Part shown: piece by piece, positions 24,475-32,244 of the stretch | Position numbering within the stretch: position 1 is the stretch's first letter | Layout: the number at the start of each line of letters is the position of its first letter | Origin: CAZVAR01 sp964625225 | Lineage (GTDB): Bacteria; Pseudomonadota; Alphaproteobacteria; JAJUGE01 | Assembly: GCA_964625225.1 (NCBI GenBank) | Contig: CAZVAR010000009.1 | Location: forward strand, 1 to 57,463 | Direction of reading: 5' to 3' | Length of the DNA stretch: 57,463 bases | The notes under the pieces: model-generated | Seen by the model: only the letters and a program-made list of their open reading frames with translations | Told to the model about the DNA's origin: nothing | Database searches by the model: none | Program-made: the position numbers and the translations under genes

Positions 24475-25200
24475 ATGCGCGTTCTGATCGTTGAGGACGA
24501 CACGGCAACGGCCAAGAGCGTCGAGACCATCCTCAAGGCCGAAGGCTTCATCTGCGACACGACGGACCTCGGAGAGGACGGCCTCGAAATCGGCAAGTTG
24601 TACGATTACGACATCATCATTCTCGACCTCATGCTGCCGGACATCGACGGCTACGAGGTGCTCCGGAGGCTGCGCTCCGGCCGGGTCAACACGCCCATTC
24701 TGATCCTGTCCGGACTGTCGGAGCCGGACAACAAGATCAAGGGCTTCGGCATCGGCGCCGACGACTATCTCACGAAGCCGTTCGACCGGCGCGAGCTGGT
24801 TGCCCGCCTGCATGCGATCGTCCGCCGGGCGCGCGGGCATTCGGAGTCGGTGATCCGGACCGGTCGCCTGACGGTCAATCTCGACAGCAGGACCGCACAG
24901 GTGGACGATCAGCCGCTTCACCTGACCGGCAAGGAATACGCGATTCTTGAGCTGCTTTCGCTGCGCAAGGGCACGACCTTGACCAAGGAGATGTTCCTCA
25001 ATCATCTCTACGGTGGCATGGACGAGCCCGAGGTGAAGATCATCGACGTCTTCATCTGCAAGCTGCGTAAGAAGCTGGCCGCCGCAACCGGTGGCGACAA
25101 CTACATCGAGACCGTCTGGGGCCGCGGCTATGTGCTGCGCGATCCGCCGCAGGACGAGGAGGGCGACGAGATGCCCGCCCGCAGGGCCACCGCGGCCTGA
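24475..25200 (+). CDS. ctrA: Cell-cycle response regulator CtrA
   Basis: Master transcription factor for the cell cycle and motility in alphaproteobacteria; binds TTAA-N7-TTAA. It has 241 residues. Receiver domain 1-120 with phospho-acceptor D51 in IIILDLMLPD and ADDYLTKPF. The C-terminal winged helix (about 125-230) includes TGKEYAILELLSLRKGTTLT and MFLNHLYGGMDEPEVKIIDV, virtually the Caulobacter sequence. The protein ends RRATAA; a terminal Ala-Ala is the known ClpXP degradation signal of Caulobacter CtrA, so regulated turnover is likely kept. It is divergent from fliI, near chpT and sciP. Confidence 0.97.
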   Translation: MRVLIVEDDTATAKSVETILKAEGFICDTTDLGEDGLEIGKLYDYDIIILDLMLPDIDGYEVLRRLRSGRVNTPILILSGLSEPDNKIKGFGIGADDYLTKPFDRRELVARLHAIVRRARGHSESVIRTGRLTVNLDSRTAQVDDQPLHLTGKEYAILELLSLRKGTTLTKEMFLNHLYGGMDEPEVKIIDVFICKLRKKLAAATGGDNYIETVWGRGYVLRDPPQDEEGDEMPARRATAA

Positions 25201-25236
25201 CGCGCGATTCAGTCCGGACCGATCTGCTGCCGAAGA

Positions 25237-25258
25237 GCCCGCGGCCTGCGCCGCGGGC
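25237..25258. terminator. Strong hairpin after ctrA
   Basis: A perfect 9-bp stem, GCCCGCGGC at 25237-25245 and GCCGCGGGC at 25250-25258, with a four-base loop, 36 bases after the ctrA stop. No T-run follows on the plus strand. It sits between the converging ctrA and cheR genes and probably acts as a terminator or 3' stabiliser. Confidence 0.5.
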
Positions 25259-25293
25259 CGTTCGGCCGTTCCGGATCGCATGCCGAGGCAGGT

Positions 25294-25314
25294 CCGTCGG
25301 CCGTTCGCCGACGG
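25294..25314. terminator. Second hairpin, facing the che operon
   Basis: A perfect 8-bp stem, CCGTCGGC at 25294-25301 and GCCGACGG at 25307-25314, with a five-base loop, 25 bases beyond the cheR stop on the minus strand. It probably ends the che transcript. No T-run. Confidence 0.45.
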
Positions 25315-25338
25315 CCGGCCCGGTTGTGATCTCCCGCC

Positions 25339-26182
25339 TCAACCGGCCGCCAGCCGAACCGGCTGCTGCGGTATGACCTCGTACAGGCCCCGCTGTCCGG
25401 GCATCGGCTGGAATCGCGAGGTGATCCCGAGCACTGTCTCCGCCCCGCCGAGATAGAGAACACCGTCCGGCGGCATGACGGTGGCGATATGGTCGAGCAC
25501 CGTCGCCTTGGTCTCCTGGTCGAAATAGATCAGCACGTTGCGGCAGAACACCACGTCGAAAATGCCGAGCGCCNNNNNNNNNNGACTCCAGCAGATTGAA
25601 CCGGTGGAAATCCACCAAGCTCCGGATCTCCGGCCGCAATTGCCAACGGTCGCCGATCTGCGTGAAGTACTTCACGAGGTATTGGATCGGCAGACCACGC
25701 TGCACCTCGAATTGCGTGTAGACGCCTGCCCTCGCCTGCCGCAGCACCGCCTCCGATATGTCGGTCGCAACGATATCGATCCGCCACCCGGCAAGCAGTG
25801 CGGCGCTCTCCCGCAGGAGCATCGCCAGCGAATAGGGCTCCTGCCCGGTCGAGCAGGCCGCGCACCAGATGCGGACGGTCCGCCGCCCGGCACGGGTGCG
25901 CAGGAGCCGCGGCAGAACGACGTCCCGGAACTGCTCGAACGGCTTCTTGTCGCGGAAGAAGAAGGTCTCGTTGGTGACCATCGCCTCCACGACCTCGCGC
26001 ACGAGTTCGCAGGGCACAGGACCGGTCAGCGCGCGAGCCAGCGCTTCCGGGTCGGCGAAGCCGCGGCGGCGCGCCAGCGGCGCCAGGCGGCTCTCCACGA
26101 GATACGCCTTGTCCGGCGACAGGGCGAGGCCGCACTCGCGCCGGACCAGTCTGGCGACCGCCTCCAATCCCTGCGGCGTCAT
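25339..26182 (-). CDS. cheR: Chemotaxis methyltransferase CheR (interrupted by an N gap)
   Basis: Methylates glutamates on chemoreceptors with S-adenosylmethionine. From the ATG at 26182 the protein reads MTPQGLEAVARLVRRECGLA, then VTNETFFFRDKKPFEQF and IWCAACSTGQEPYSLAMLL (the SAM pocket), up to FHRFNLLE. Ten N at 25574-25583 interrupt it, after which GIFDVVFCRNVLIYFDQETK and the rest to the stop at 25339 follow. Across the ten N the frame shifts by one, so the true gap must be a multiple of three (probably 3 or 6 bases, judging from other CheR proteins). I read the gene as intact and the N run as a placeholder. Overlaps cheB by four bases. Confidence 0.9.
25574..25583. other. Assembly gap (ten N) inside cheR
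   Basis: Ten unknown bases in the middle of cheR. The surrounding reading frames fit only if the real number of missing bases is a multiple of three. Confidence 0.99.
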
Positions 26183-27300
26183 CGGCTCCGCCTCCGGGCC
26201 AGCGCGGCGAGCCGGGGCGCGATCTCCGCGAGCGGCAGAACCCCGCTGCACAGTCCCGCCCGCGCTACCGCGCCCGGCATGCCCCACACCACGCTGCTGG
26301 CCTCGTCCTGCGCGAACACGGCGCCGCCCGCCTCCACCACGGTGCGACCGCCGGCGAGGCCGTCATGCCCCATCCCGGTCAGGATCACGGCGAGTGTGCC
26401 GGCGCCGTAAACCTGCGCCATGCTGCGCAGCATCGGGTCCACCGAAGGCCGGCAGAAGTTCTCCCGTGGCCCCTGGTCAAGCCGTATGACTGCGCCGCCG
26501 TCCCGCTTTGCCACCCCCATGTGCCAGTCGCCAGGCGCCAGGTAGATGCGACCGCCGCGCACCGGCTCACCGTCTACGGCCTCGGCGCACGGCATCGCGC
26601 TGGCCCGGCTGATATGCTCCGCCAGAATTGCGGTGAAGGTGGCCGGCATATGCTGTGTCACCAGGATTGGCTGCGGCACCGCGCCGAGTGCACCGAAGAT
26701 CCGGATCAGGGCCTGCGGTCCTCCGGTCGAGCTGCCGATCGCGATCGCTTCGGGCGCCCGGGTCGGAACCGGACGAAAAGCGAGCGGACCGGTCTGCGGC
26801 GCGACCGGCGATGCCGCGACCGCTTGCGGCGCCGGCCGCGGTGCCGCGCGCCGACGCCGCCCCCCCAGTGCCAGCACCTTCTCCAGCAGCTCGCGGCGAA
26901 ACGCCTCGGCCCCGCTTACCTCCCGTGAGCTGGAGGGCTTGGTGACATAGTCGGCCGCCCCCGCCGCCAGTGCCCGCAGGCTGATCTCCGCATTCTTGCG
27001 GGTCAGGGTCGACGCCATGATGATCTGAAGATGCCGGTCGGCCTTCAGCATCAGCGGCAGCGCGGTAAGCCCGTCCATCACGGGCATCTCGATATCCAGC
27101 ACGACGATCTCGACGTCGAAGCGCTCGAGCGCTGCCACCGCCTGCTGCCCGTTGCCGACGGTCGTGACCACGGAGATGCGCGGATCGGTCTCCAGCATCC
27201 GGGCGATCAGGCCGCGGATGACCAGAGAGTCCTCCACGACCATCACCCGGTAGGGCTCCGCGACGCGCTGCTGCGCCGGGAGTGCGGGCGCGAGCGTCAT
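26179..27300 (-). CDS. cheB: Chemotaxis methylesterase/deamidase CheB
   Basis: Removes methyl groups from chemoreceptors when phosphorylated by CheA. It has 373 residues. The receiver domain (about 16-140) has D69 in VVLDIEMPVMDG. A linker rich in Arg/Ala/Pro is followed by the catalytic domain with S191 in AIGSSTGG, H217 in VTQHMPA and D313 in TGMGHDG, the full esterase triad. Start overlaps the cheY stop and its stop overlaps the cheR start, both by four bases. Confidence 0.96.
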   Translation of the reverse strand: MTLAPALPAQQRVAEPYRVMVVEDSLVIRGLIARMLETDPRISVVTTVGNGQQAVAALERFDVEIVVLDIEMPVMDGLTALPLMLKADRHLQIIMASTLTRKNAEISLRALAAGAADYVTKPSSSREVSGAEAFRRELLEKVLALGGRRRRAAPRPAPQAVAASPVAPQTGPLAFRPVPTRAPEAIAIGSSTGGPQALIRIFGALGAVPQPILVTQHMPATFTAILAEHISRASAMPCAEAVDGEPVRGGRIYLAPGDWHMGVAKRDGGAVIRLDQGPRENFCRPSVDPMLRSMAQVYGAGTLAVILTGMGHDGLAGGRTVVEAGGAVFAQDEASSVVWGMPGAVARAGLCSGVLPLAEIAPRLAALARRRSR

Positions 27301-27665
27301 GGAAGGAGGCCCGCCTGTTCGAACTTGGCAGTGAGGATTTCACCGTCGAACGGCTTCATGATGTATTCTGCCGCGCCTGCCGCCAGGGCTTCTTCGATGT
27401 TCTTCACGTCGCGCTCGGTCGTGCAGAAGACGACGACAGGCGCTGTCCCGCCGGCGATACGACGCAGCCTCCGCAGGAAGTCGATGCCGTTCATGACCGG
27501 CATGTTCCAGTCCAAGAGGATGGCGTCCGGCATATGGCGGGCGCAGGCGTCGAGGGCGGCCCGGCCATCTTCGGCCTCATCCACCCGGAAATTGAGCTCC
27601 TCCAGCATACGGCGGGCCACGACCCGGACGACCTTCGAATCGTCGACGACGAGGCAGGTCTTCAT
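27297..27665 (-). CDS. cheY: Chemotaxis response regulator CheY
   Basis: Carries phosphate from CheA to the FliM/FliN switch. It has 122 residues: acidic pair D8-D9, phospho-acceptor D52 in ILLDWNMPVMNG, CTT around residues 81-83 and switch lysine K104 in YIMKPFDG. It lies between cheW and cheB in the che operon. Confidence 0.92.
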   Translation of the reverse strand: MKTCLVVDDSKVVRVVARRMLEELNFRVDEAEDGRAALDACARHMPDAILLDWNMPVMNGIDFLRRLRRIAGGTAPVVVFCTTERDVKNIEEALAAGAAEYIMKPFDGEILTAKFEQAGLLP

Positions 27666-27678
27666 CGCGCGCTCCGGC

Positions 27679-28188
27679 TCAGGCCGCCTCGGCCGCGCGG
27701 CTGCCGCCGAGCAGGCGAACGACGTTCAGGACCAGCAGCAGCTGCCCCTCGAGGCGGTAGATGCCGTCGCACAAGTCGCGCCACTGCGGACGCAGCGTCG
27801 CCGGGCTGCGCTCGAAACTCTCGGCCGGGAGACGCAGCACCTCGCCCACCGAGTCGACCAGCAGGCTGTACAGCTCCCGGTCGTGCTCGACGACGACACT
27901 CATGCTCTGGCTCGGGTCTTCGACCGGCGGTAGCCCGAGACAGACGCGCAGGTCGATCGCGGTGACGATCCGCCCCCTCAGGTTCAGCGAACCCGCCACC
28001 TCGGGCGGTGCGAGCGGAATCCGGTAGATGCGCTGCGGATGCAGCACGTCTTGGGCGCTGAGCACCGGGATTCCGAAGAGCTGATCGCCGACGGTGATCG
28101 TGATGAACTCGCCGGTGCCTTGCGGAGCGCCGCCGGAGAAGCCCGCCGCCGATGCCGCGGTTACAGGGCTTGTGGTCGCAATGCTCAT
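27679..28188 (-). CDS. cheW: Chemotaxis adaptor CheW
   Basis: Couples receptors to CheA. From the ATG at 28188, which overlaps the cheA stop by four bases (ATGA), the protein has 169 residues. The CheW domain starts at about residue 27: EFITITVGDQLFGIPVLSAQ, then LAPPEVAGSLNLRGRIVTAI and DLRVCLGLP, with VDSVGEVLRLPAESFE and a final EGQLLLVLNVVRLL. The first 25 residues are a flexible Ala/Gly/Thr-rich tail. Confidence 0.95.
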   Translation of the reverse strand: MSIATTSPVTAASAAGFSGGAPQGTGEFITITVGDQLFGIPVLSAQDVLHPQRIYRIPLAPPEVAGSLNLRGRIVTAIDLRVCLGLPPVEDPSQSMSVVVEHDRELYSLLVDSVGEVLRLPAESFERSPATLRPQWRDLCDGIYRLEGQLLLVLNVVRLLGGSRAAEAA

Positions 28189-31094
28189 GCCACGCCTCGC
28201 GTCATCGACAGGGTTTGCGCGAGCGTCTCGAGGAGGCCCGCGCGGTCGAATTTCGGTACGTAGTCGGTGTAACCGGCGGCACGGCCGCGGCTCATGTCCT
28301 CGGGCTCGGCCTTCGCCGACAGCGCGATCAGCGGGATGCCGCTCCACCGTGCGTCGGCCCGCACGGCTTCGGCGAAGTCGAGGCCGTCCATTCCCGGCAT
28401 CTCGATATCGCTGACGATGACATCGAACTCCTCGCCTGCATCCCGCAGGGCCAGTGCCTCCCTGGGGCTCTCTACCGCGGTCACCCGGTACCCCGCCGTG
28501 CCCAGCAGCGGCCCGAGCAGATTGCGGAAGAAGGCGCTGTCGTCGACGACCAGGACGCGCCGCCCCGATCCCCTCCCCTGAACGCCTTGCGCGCCGAACC
28601 AGTCGGGGAAGGCCTGCGTCAAGTACCAGCCGGTGTCGACGATCTCGGTCGCCTTGCCGCAGATCACCGCGGTTCCGAGAATGCCGCGGCCGGCCGCGGC
28701 CGTGAGCTTGTAGTCGAGCCGATCCTCGACGATGTCGAGGATCTCGTCGACGACGAGCCCCATCGCACGATCCTGCTCGGCGAATACCATGACCGGCTGC
28801 CGGCCCTCGGTGGCGAGGCTCTGGCCCTCGGTCAGCGTGGCGAGCGGCATCAGGCCGCCGCGATACTGCACGACCGGCCGGCCGTTCGCGACCTCGATCG
28901 TAGCCGCGTCGATCTCTTCGAGCCGCGCGACCAAGGCGAGCGGTACGGCTTTCGGCGTCCCGTCGCCGGCGCGGAACAGCAGAAGCGGCATCCGGCCATC
29001 GGCGTCGGCCGCGCCGCGCGCTGCTTCGACCCCCGCCGGATCGTCCCCCACGATCTCCCCGCGCCGGCTCGCGATCCCGTTCGGGTCCAGGATCATGACG
29101 ATGCTGCCGTCGCCGAGAATGGTATTGCCGGAGAACACGGGATTGTCGCGCAGGATCGGCGCGACCGGCTTCACCACGATCTCCTCCGAATCGAAAACGC
29201 GGTCGACCATGATGCCGAAGCTGTAGGCGCCCACCTGGCTCACGACCACGAAGACGTCGGTCGTGCCGTCCTCCATCGGGCCCAGCTCGAGCAGCTCGCG
29301 CAGCGAGACGAGCGGAAGCAGGCGGTTGCGCAGCCGCAGCACCGGCGCGCGGTCGATCGTCTCGATCCGATGCTCGGCCGTGCGCGAGGCGCGGACGAGC
29401 TCACGAACGCCGATCTGGGGGATCGCGAAGCGCTGCCCCGCGCATTCCACGATCAGCGCGGATACGATCGCCAGCGTCAGCGGGATCTTGATCGTGAACG
29501 TGGTCCCCCGGCCCGCGACCGAGGACATCTCGATGGTGCCCCCGATCCGTTCGATGTTCGAGCGCACCACATCCATGCCGACGCCGCGGCCGGAGACGTT
29601 GGTGACCTGTTCGGCGGTCGAGAAGCCCGCCTTGAAGATGTGCTGCTGCACCACCGCATCCGGCATCGCCTCGACCTCGGCGGCGCTGGCGAGGCCGCTG
29701 CGGACGATCTTCTCCCGGATCTTCGCGGTCGAAAGGCCCCGTCCGTCGTCGGCGATCCGGATGATGATATGCCCGCCTTCGTGAAAGGCCTGGAGCCGGA
29801 TCCGGCCGGTCTCCGGCTTGCCCGCCGCGCGTCGGTCGGCGGGCCGCTCCAGCCCGTGATCCACCGCATTGCGCACCATGTGCGTCAGCGGATCCTTGAT
29901 CAGCTCCAGCACCTGCCGGTCGAGCTCGGTGTCGGCGCCGGTCATTTCGAGCTCGACCTTCTTGCCGAGCTCGTGCGCGATGTCGCGCACGAGCCGGGGC
30001 AGCTTCGTCCAGGCATTGCCGATCGGCTGCATGCGCGTCTTCATGACGCCCTCCTGCAGCTCGGAGGTGATGTGGTTCAGCCGCTGCAGCGGCGCGGCGA
30101 AGGCGCTGTCCTCCTCGTTCCGGACCATCTGCAGGAGCTGATTCCGGACCAGCACGAGCTCGCTGACCATCGTCATCAGCCCTTCGAGCACGTTGACCCC
30201 GACCCGGATGCTCTGCGCCGCGGCCGAGATCTCGCGTCCGGCCTCGGCTGCGGTCGCCTGTTCGCCTGCCGCGGCCGCCTCTGCCGGCCGGTTGCTTTCG
30301 GGCTCCGGCTCCGGCGCCGCGGCCCCGACCACGTCCGGGCGGAACGCGCCGGCGATGCGCAGCACCTCGTCGACGACGGCATCGCTCCCGTGCAGTTCCC
30401 GCAGCGTCGCGTCGAGATGCCCGAGAAAGGCGTCGAAATGCTCCTGCCCCAGTCCCTGGGCACGGAGATGCGCATGGGCGCGCCGCAGGTCGGCGCCGAC
30501 ATACTCGTTCGGCCCGCCGAGCGCCGCGGCGAGGAAATCGCGCATCATCGCCTTCTGCACGTCCATCGAGGTGTGCGCGAAGAAGGGCGCGAGACCGGGG
30601 TCATCGAGGACGCGACGGTAGAAGGGGTCGAGGAACGCCTCGATCGCGGCCATGCCGCCGAGACGCTCGTAGACCGAACCCGCGGTCGCTGCCGATGCCG
30701 GCGATTCGGGGGCTCCGCCGCCCGCGGCAACCGCATCGAGCTGGGCGATCAGGGCCGCATCGTTCCCTTCGGGCTCCGCCCCCGTCCGCTCCAGGGTGGC
30801 GAGGATGGCCTTGATCTGGTCGAGGGTCCGCAGGATCAGCGTGACGGCCGCGGGCGTCACGTCCAACTCGCGATCGCGAAACCGGCCGAGCACGTTCTCG
30901 GCCGCGTGTGCCAGCGTCTCGAGCCGCGGCAGATTGAGGAACCCGCAGGTTCCCTTGATGGTGTGGACGATCCGGAAGATCCCGGCGATCAGGTCGGGGT
31001 CGTCGGGGTTGCGCTCGAGGCGCACCAGCTCGAGATCCAGCGCGGCCAAGGCCTCCGCCGTCTCGGTCAGGAATTCCCCAAGTAGCTCGTCCAT
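28185..31094 (-). CDS. cheA: Chemotaxis kinase CheA with built-in truncated haemoglobin domain
   Basis: Histidine kinase of the chemotaxis array. From the ATG at 31094 (GGGAG seven bases upstream; a GTG at 31100 would add two) it has 969 residues. Domain order: HPt with phospho-His H44 in VHTIKGTCGF; a truncated haemoglobin domain at about 140-256 in place of the usual P2; dimerisation helices (about 288-358); HATPase with N409, DDGRG (449-453) and GRGVGMD (502-508); a CheW-like domain (about 540-678), a second CheW-like domain (about 702-830) and a C-terminal receiver with D896 and K948. The globin matches group 1 truncated haemoglobins: FYRRVL with Tyr159 at B10, AAALGGPNEYVGADLRRAH with His207 at F8, then EHFDAFLGHL. 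By alignment from memory, E7 is Gln180 and E11 Met184. The first gene of cheA-W-Y-B-R. Confidence 0.95.
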   Translation of the reverse strand: MDELLGEFLTETAEALAALDLELVRLERNPDDPDLIAGIFRIVHTIKGTCGFLNLPRLETLAHAAENVLGRFRDRELDVTPAAVTLILRTLDQIKAILATLERTGAEPEGNDAALIAQLDAVAAGGGAPESPASAATAGSVYERLGGMAAIEAFLDPFYRRVLDDPGLAPFFAHTSMDVQKAMMRDFLAAALGGPNEYVGADLRRAHAHLRAQGLGQEHFDAFLGHLDATLRELHGSDAVVDEVLRIAGAFRPDVVGAAAPEPEPESNRPAEAAAAGEQATAAEAGREISAAAQSIRVGVNVLEGLMTMVSELVLVRNQLLQMVRNEEDSAFAAPLQRLNHITSELQEGVMKTRMQPIGNAWTKLPRLVRDIAHELGKKVELEMTGADTELDRQVLELIKDPLTHMVRNAVDHGLERPADRRAAGKPETGRIRLQAFHEGGHIIIRIADDGRGLSTAKIREKIVRSGLASAAEVEAMPDAVVQQHIFKAGFSTAEQVTNVSGRGVGMDVVRSNIERIGGTIEMSSVAGRGTTFTIKIPLTLAIVSALIVECAGQRFAIPQIGVRELVRASRTAEHRIETIDRAPVLRLRNRLLPLVSLRELLELGPMEDGTTDVFVVVSQVGAYSFGIMVDRVFDSEEIVVKPVAPILRDNPVFSGNTILGDGSIVMILDPNGIASRRGEIVGDDPAGVEAARGAADADGRMPLLLFRAGDGTPKAVPLALVARLEEIDAATIEVANGRPVVQYRGGLMPLATLTEGQSLATEGRQPVMVFAEQDRAMGLVVDEILDIVEDRLDYKLTAAAGRGILGTAVICGKATEIVDTGWYLTQAFPDWFGAQGVQGRGSGRRVLVVDDSAFFRNLLGPLLGTAGYRVTAVESPREALALRDAGEEFDVIVSDIEMPGMDGLDFAEAVRADARWSGIPLIALSAKAEPEDMSRGRAAGYTDYVPKFDRAGLLETLAQTLSMTRGVA

Positions 31095-31180
31095 GCGCAC
31101 GCTCCCAGCCGTTCCGGCAGCGCCTGCGCGACGGCGCGATCGCGGCGTGCCGGCCGAAGTCGGTGCGCACCCTAGGGGAT

Positions 31181-31194
31181 CGTCCTTAAGGACG
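31181..31194. promoter_or_regulatory. Perfect palindrome upstream of cheA
   Basis: CGTCCTTAAGGACG, a 14-base perfect palindrome, 87 bases upstream of the cheA start in the chpT-cheA gap. Suggests an operator for a dimeric regulator of the che operon. Confidence 0.4.
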
Positions 31195-31216
31195 CGTGAA
31201 AGCGTCCGGGGCCGGT

Positions 31217-31861
31217 TCAGGCGGAGATCGTCGCCGTGAGTGCGAGGCGCCCGTCACTCCGCTGGACCCGGAGCGCCGCGCCGAGATCGTCGGCGAGACA
31301 GACGGTAAAATAGGCCTGCACGGTGCGCGCCTCGATCTCGTCGGGGCCGAGCGCGCGATCCAGGACCGCCTGGACCTGCTCGTGCAGGGCCGCGACCGAT
31401 CCGGCCGCCGTGACGGTGAGGTGCAATTCCGACGGCGTCGAAGCCTGAGCGACGGCGACGCTGCCGCCCCGCGGCAGCGCCTCGGAGCCGAGCAGAACGA
31501 GATTCAACAGCAGTTTGGAGGCCCGAGCCTCGATCTCGATCGCATCCCTGGCCGGGTCGTCCGGCCATTCCAGTGCGACCTTGCCCTGCTCGAGCAACCC
31601 CCCGGCATAGCGGCGCAGTTCGGAGACGGACCAGCCGCTGCGGCCACCGCCGAAACCGAATGCGACGCGGAAAAAGTCGAGGCGTCGCCAAGCCTGACGT
31701 GCGCTGCCCGTGACGAGGGGCAGCACCTCGTCGGCTATGGCCGGATCGAAGTCCTCCAGAAGCTCGATCCCGTTGTTGACGGCACCGATCGGTCCCACCA
31801 GGTCGTGGCAGAGGCGCGAACAGAGCAACTCCACGAGTCGCAGGTCCAGTTGGAACGACAT
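31217..31861 (-). CDS. chpT: Histidine phosphotransferase ChpT
   Basis: ChpT passes phosphate from the CckA kinase to CtrA and CpdR. From the ATG at 31861 (GGGGGA four bases upstream; an in-frame ATG at 31873 is the alternative) it has 214 residues. The H-box reads LLCSRLCHDLVGPIGAVNNG with the phospho-His H19, followed by the helical hairpin and a degenerate HATPase-like domain (residues about 75-210, RRYAGGLLEQGKVALEW onward) that lacks ATP-binding motifs, as known for ChpT. It lies upstream of cheA and 7 kb from ctrA. CckA is not in the window. Confidence 0.93.
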   Translation of the reverse strand: MSFQLDLRLVELLCSRLCHDLVGPIGAVNNGIELLEDFDPAIADEVLPLVTGSARQAWRRLDFFRVAFGFGGGRSGWSVSELRRYAGGLLEQGKVALEWPDDPARDAIEIEARASKLLLNLVLLGSEALPRGGSVAVAQASTPSELHLTVTAAGSVAALHEQVQAVLDRALGPDEIEARTVQAYFTVCLADDLGAALRVQRSDGRLALTATISA

Positions 31862-31963
31862 TCGGTCCCCCATGGCTTCGGGCATGCTGGGCTGCCGTTT
31901 CTCTCGCCTCGCGCCGCCGGCACAGACCGCGCTATGCTGCCGTACGACAGGAGGAGACAGCCG

Positions 31964-32149
31964 ATGCAGGGCATGCTGGTTCCGGGGGCGATGGTCCGCA
32001 ACCCCGAACGTCCCGATTGGGGCCTCGGCCAGGTCCAGTCGGTGATCGGCTCCCGGGTGACGGTGAACTTCGAGAACGCCGGCAAGCTGCTGATAAACGT
32101 GGACATTGTCGAGCTGGAGACGATCGGAGGAGCGGACTCCCGGTCCTGA
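31964..32149 (+). CDS. Small DUF3553 family protein
   Basis: A 61-residue protein starting MQGMLVPGAMVRNPERPDWG and continuing LGQVQSVIGSRVTVNFENAG, then KLLINVDIVELE. The short beta-rich domain, with Trp-Gly-Leu-Gly-x-Val near residue 19, is the DUF3553 pattern, related in look to small SH3-like folds found at ends of helicases. Function unknown. A strong ribosome site (AGGAGGAGA) precedes the ATG. It is divergent from chpT and 95 bases before moaA. Confidence 0.85.
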   Translation: MQGMLVPGAMVRNPERPDWGLGQVQSVIGSRVTVNFENAGKLLINVDIVELETIGGADSRS

Positions 32150-32244
32150 GGCCGCGATCCGTTCCGATCCCGGGGGCGAAATCGGCCGCGGCATTGCTTA
32201 TATTCCGGCGGACGGGAGCGAATGCTTTGTGCGAGACGAGGGGC

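Noticed and set aside
28152..31085. Long plus-strand open frame opposite cheA (977 codons), and similar long frames opposite fliG-flbD, flhA and the sdh operon
   Set aside because: High GC removes stops on the opposite strand. Their proteins are rich in Arg, Gly, His and Gln with no recognisable domains, while the real genes on the other strand have clear families.
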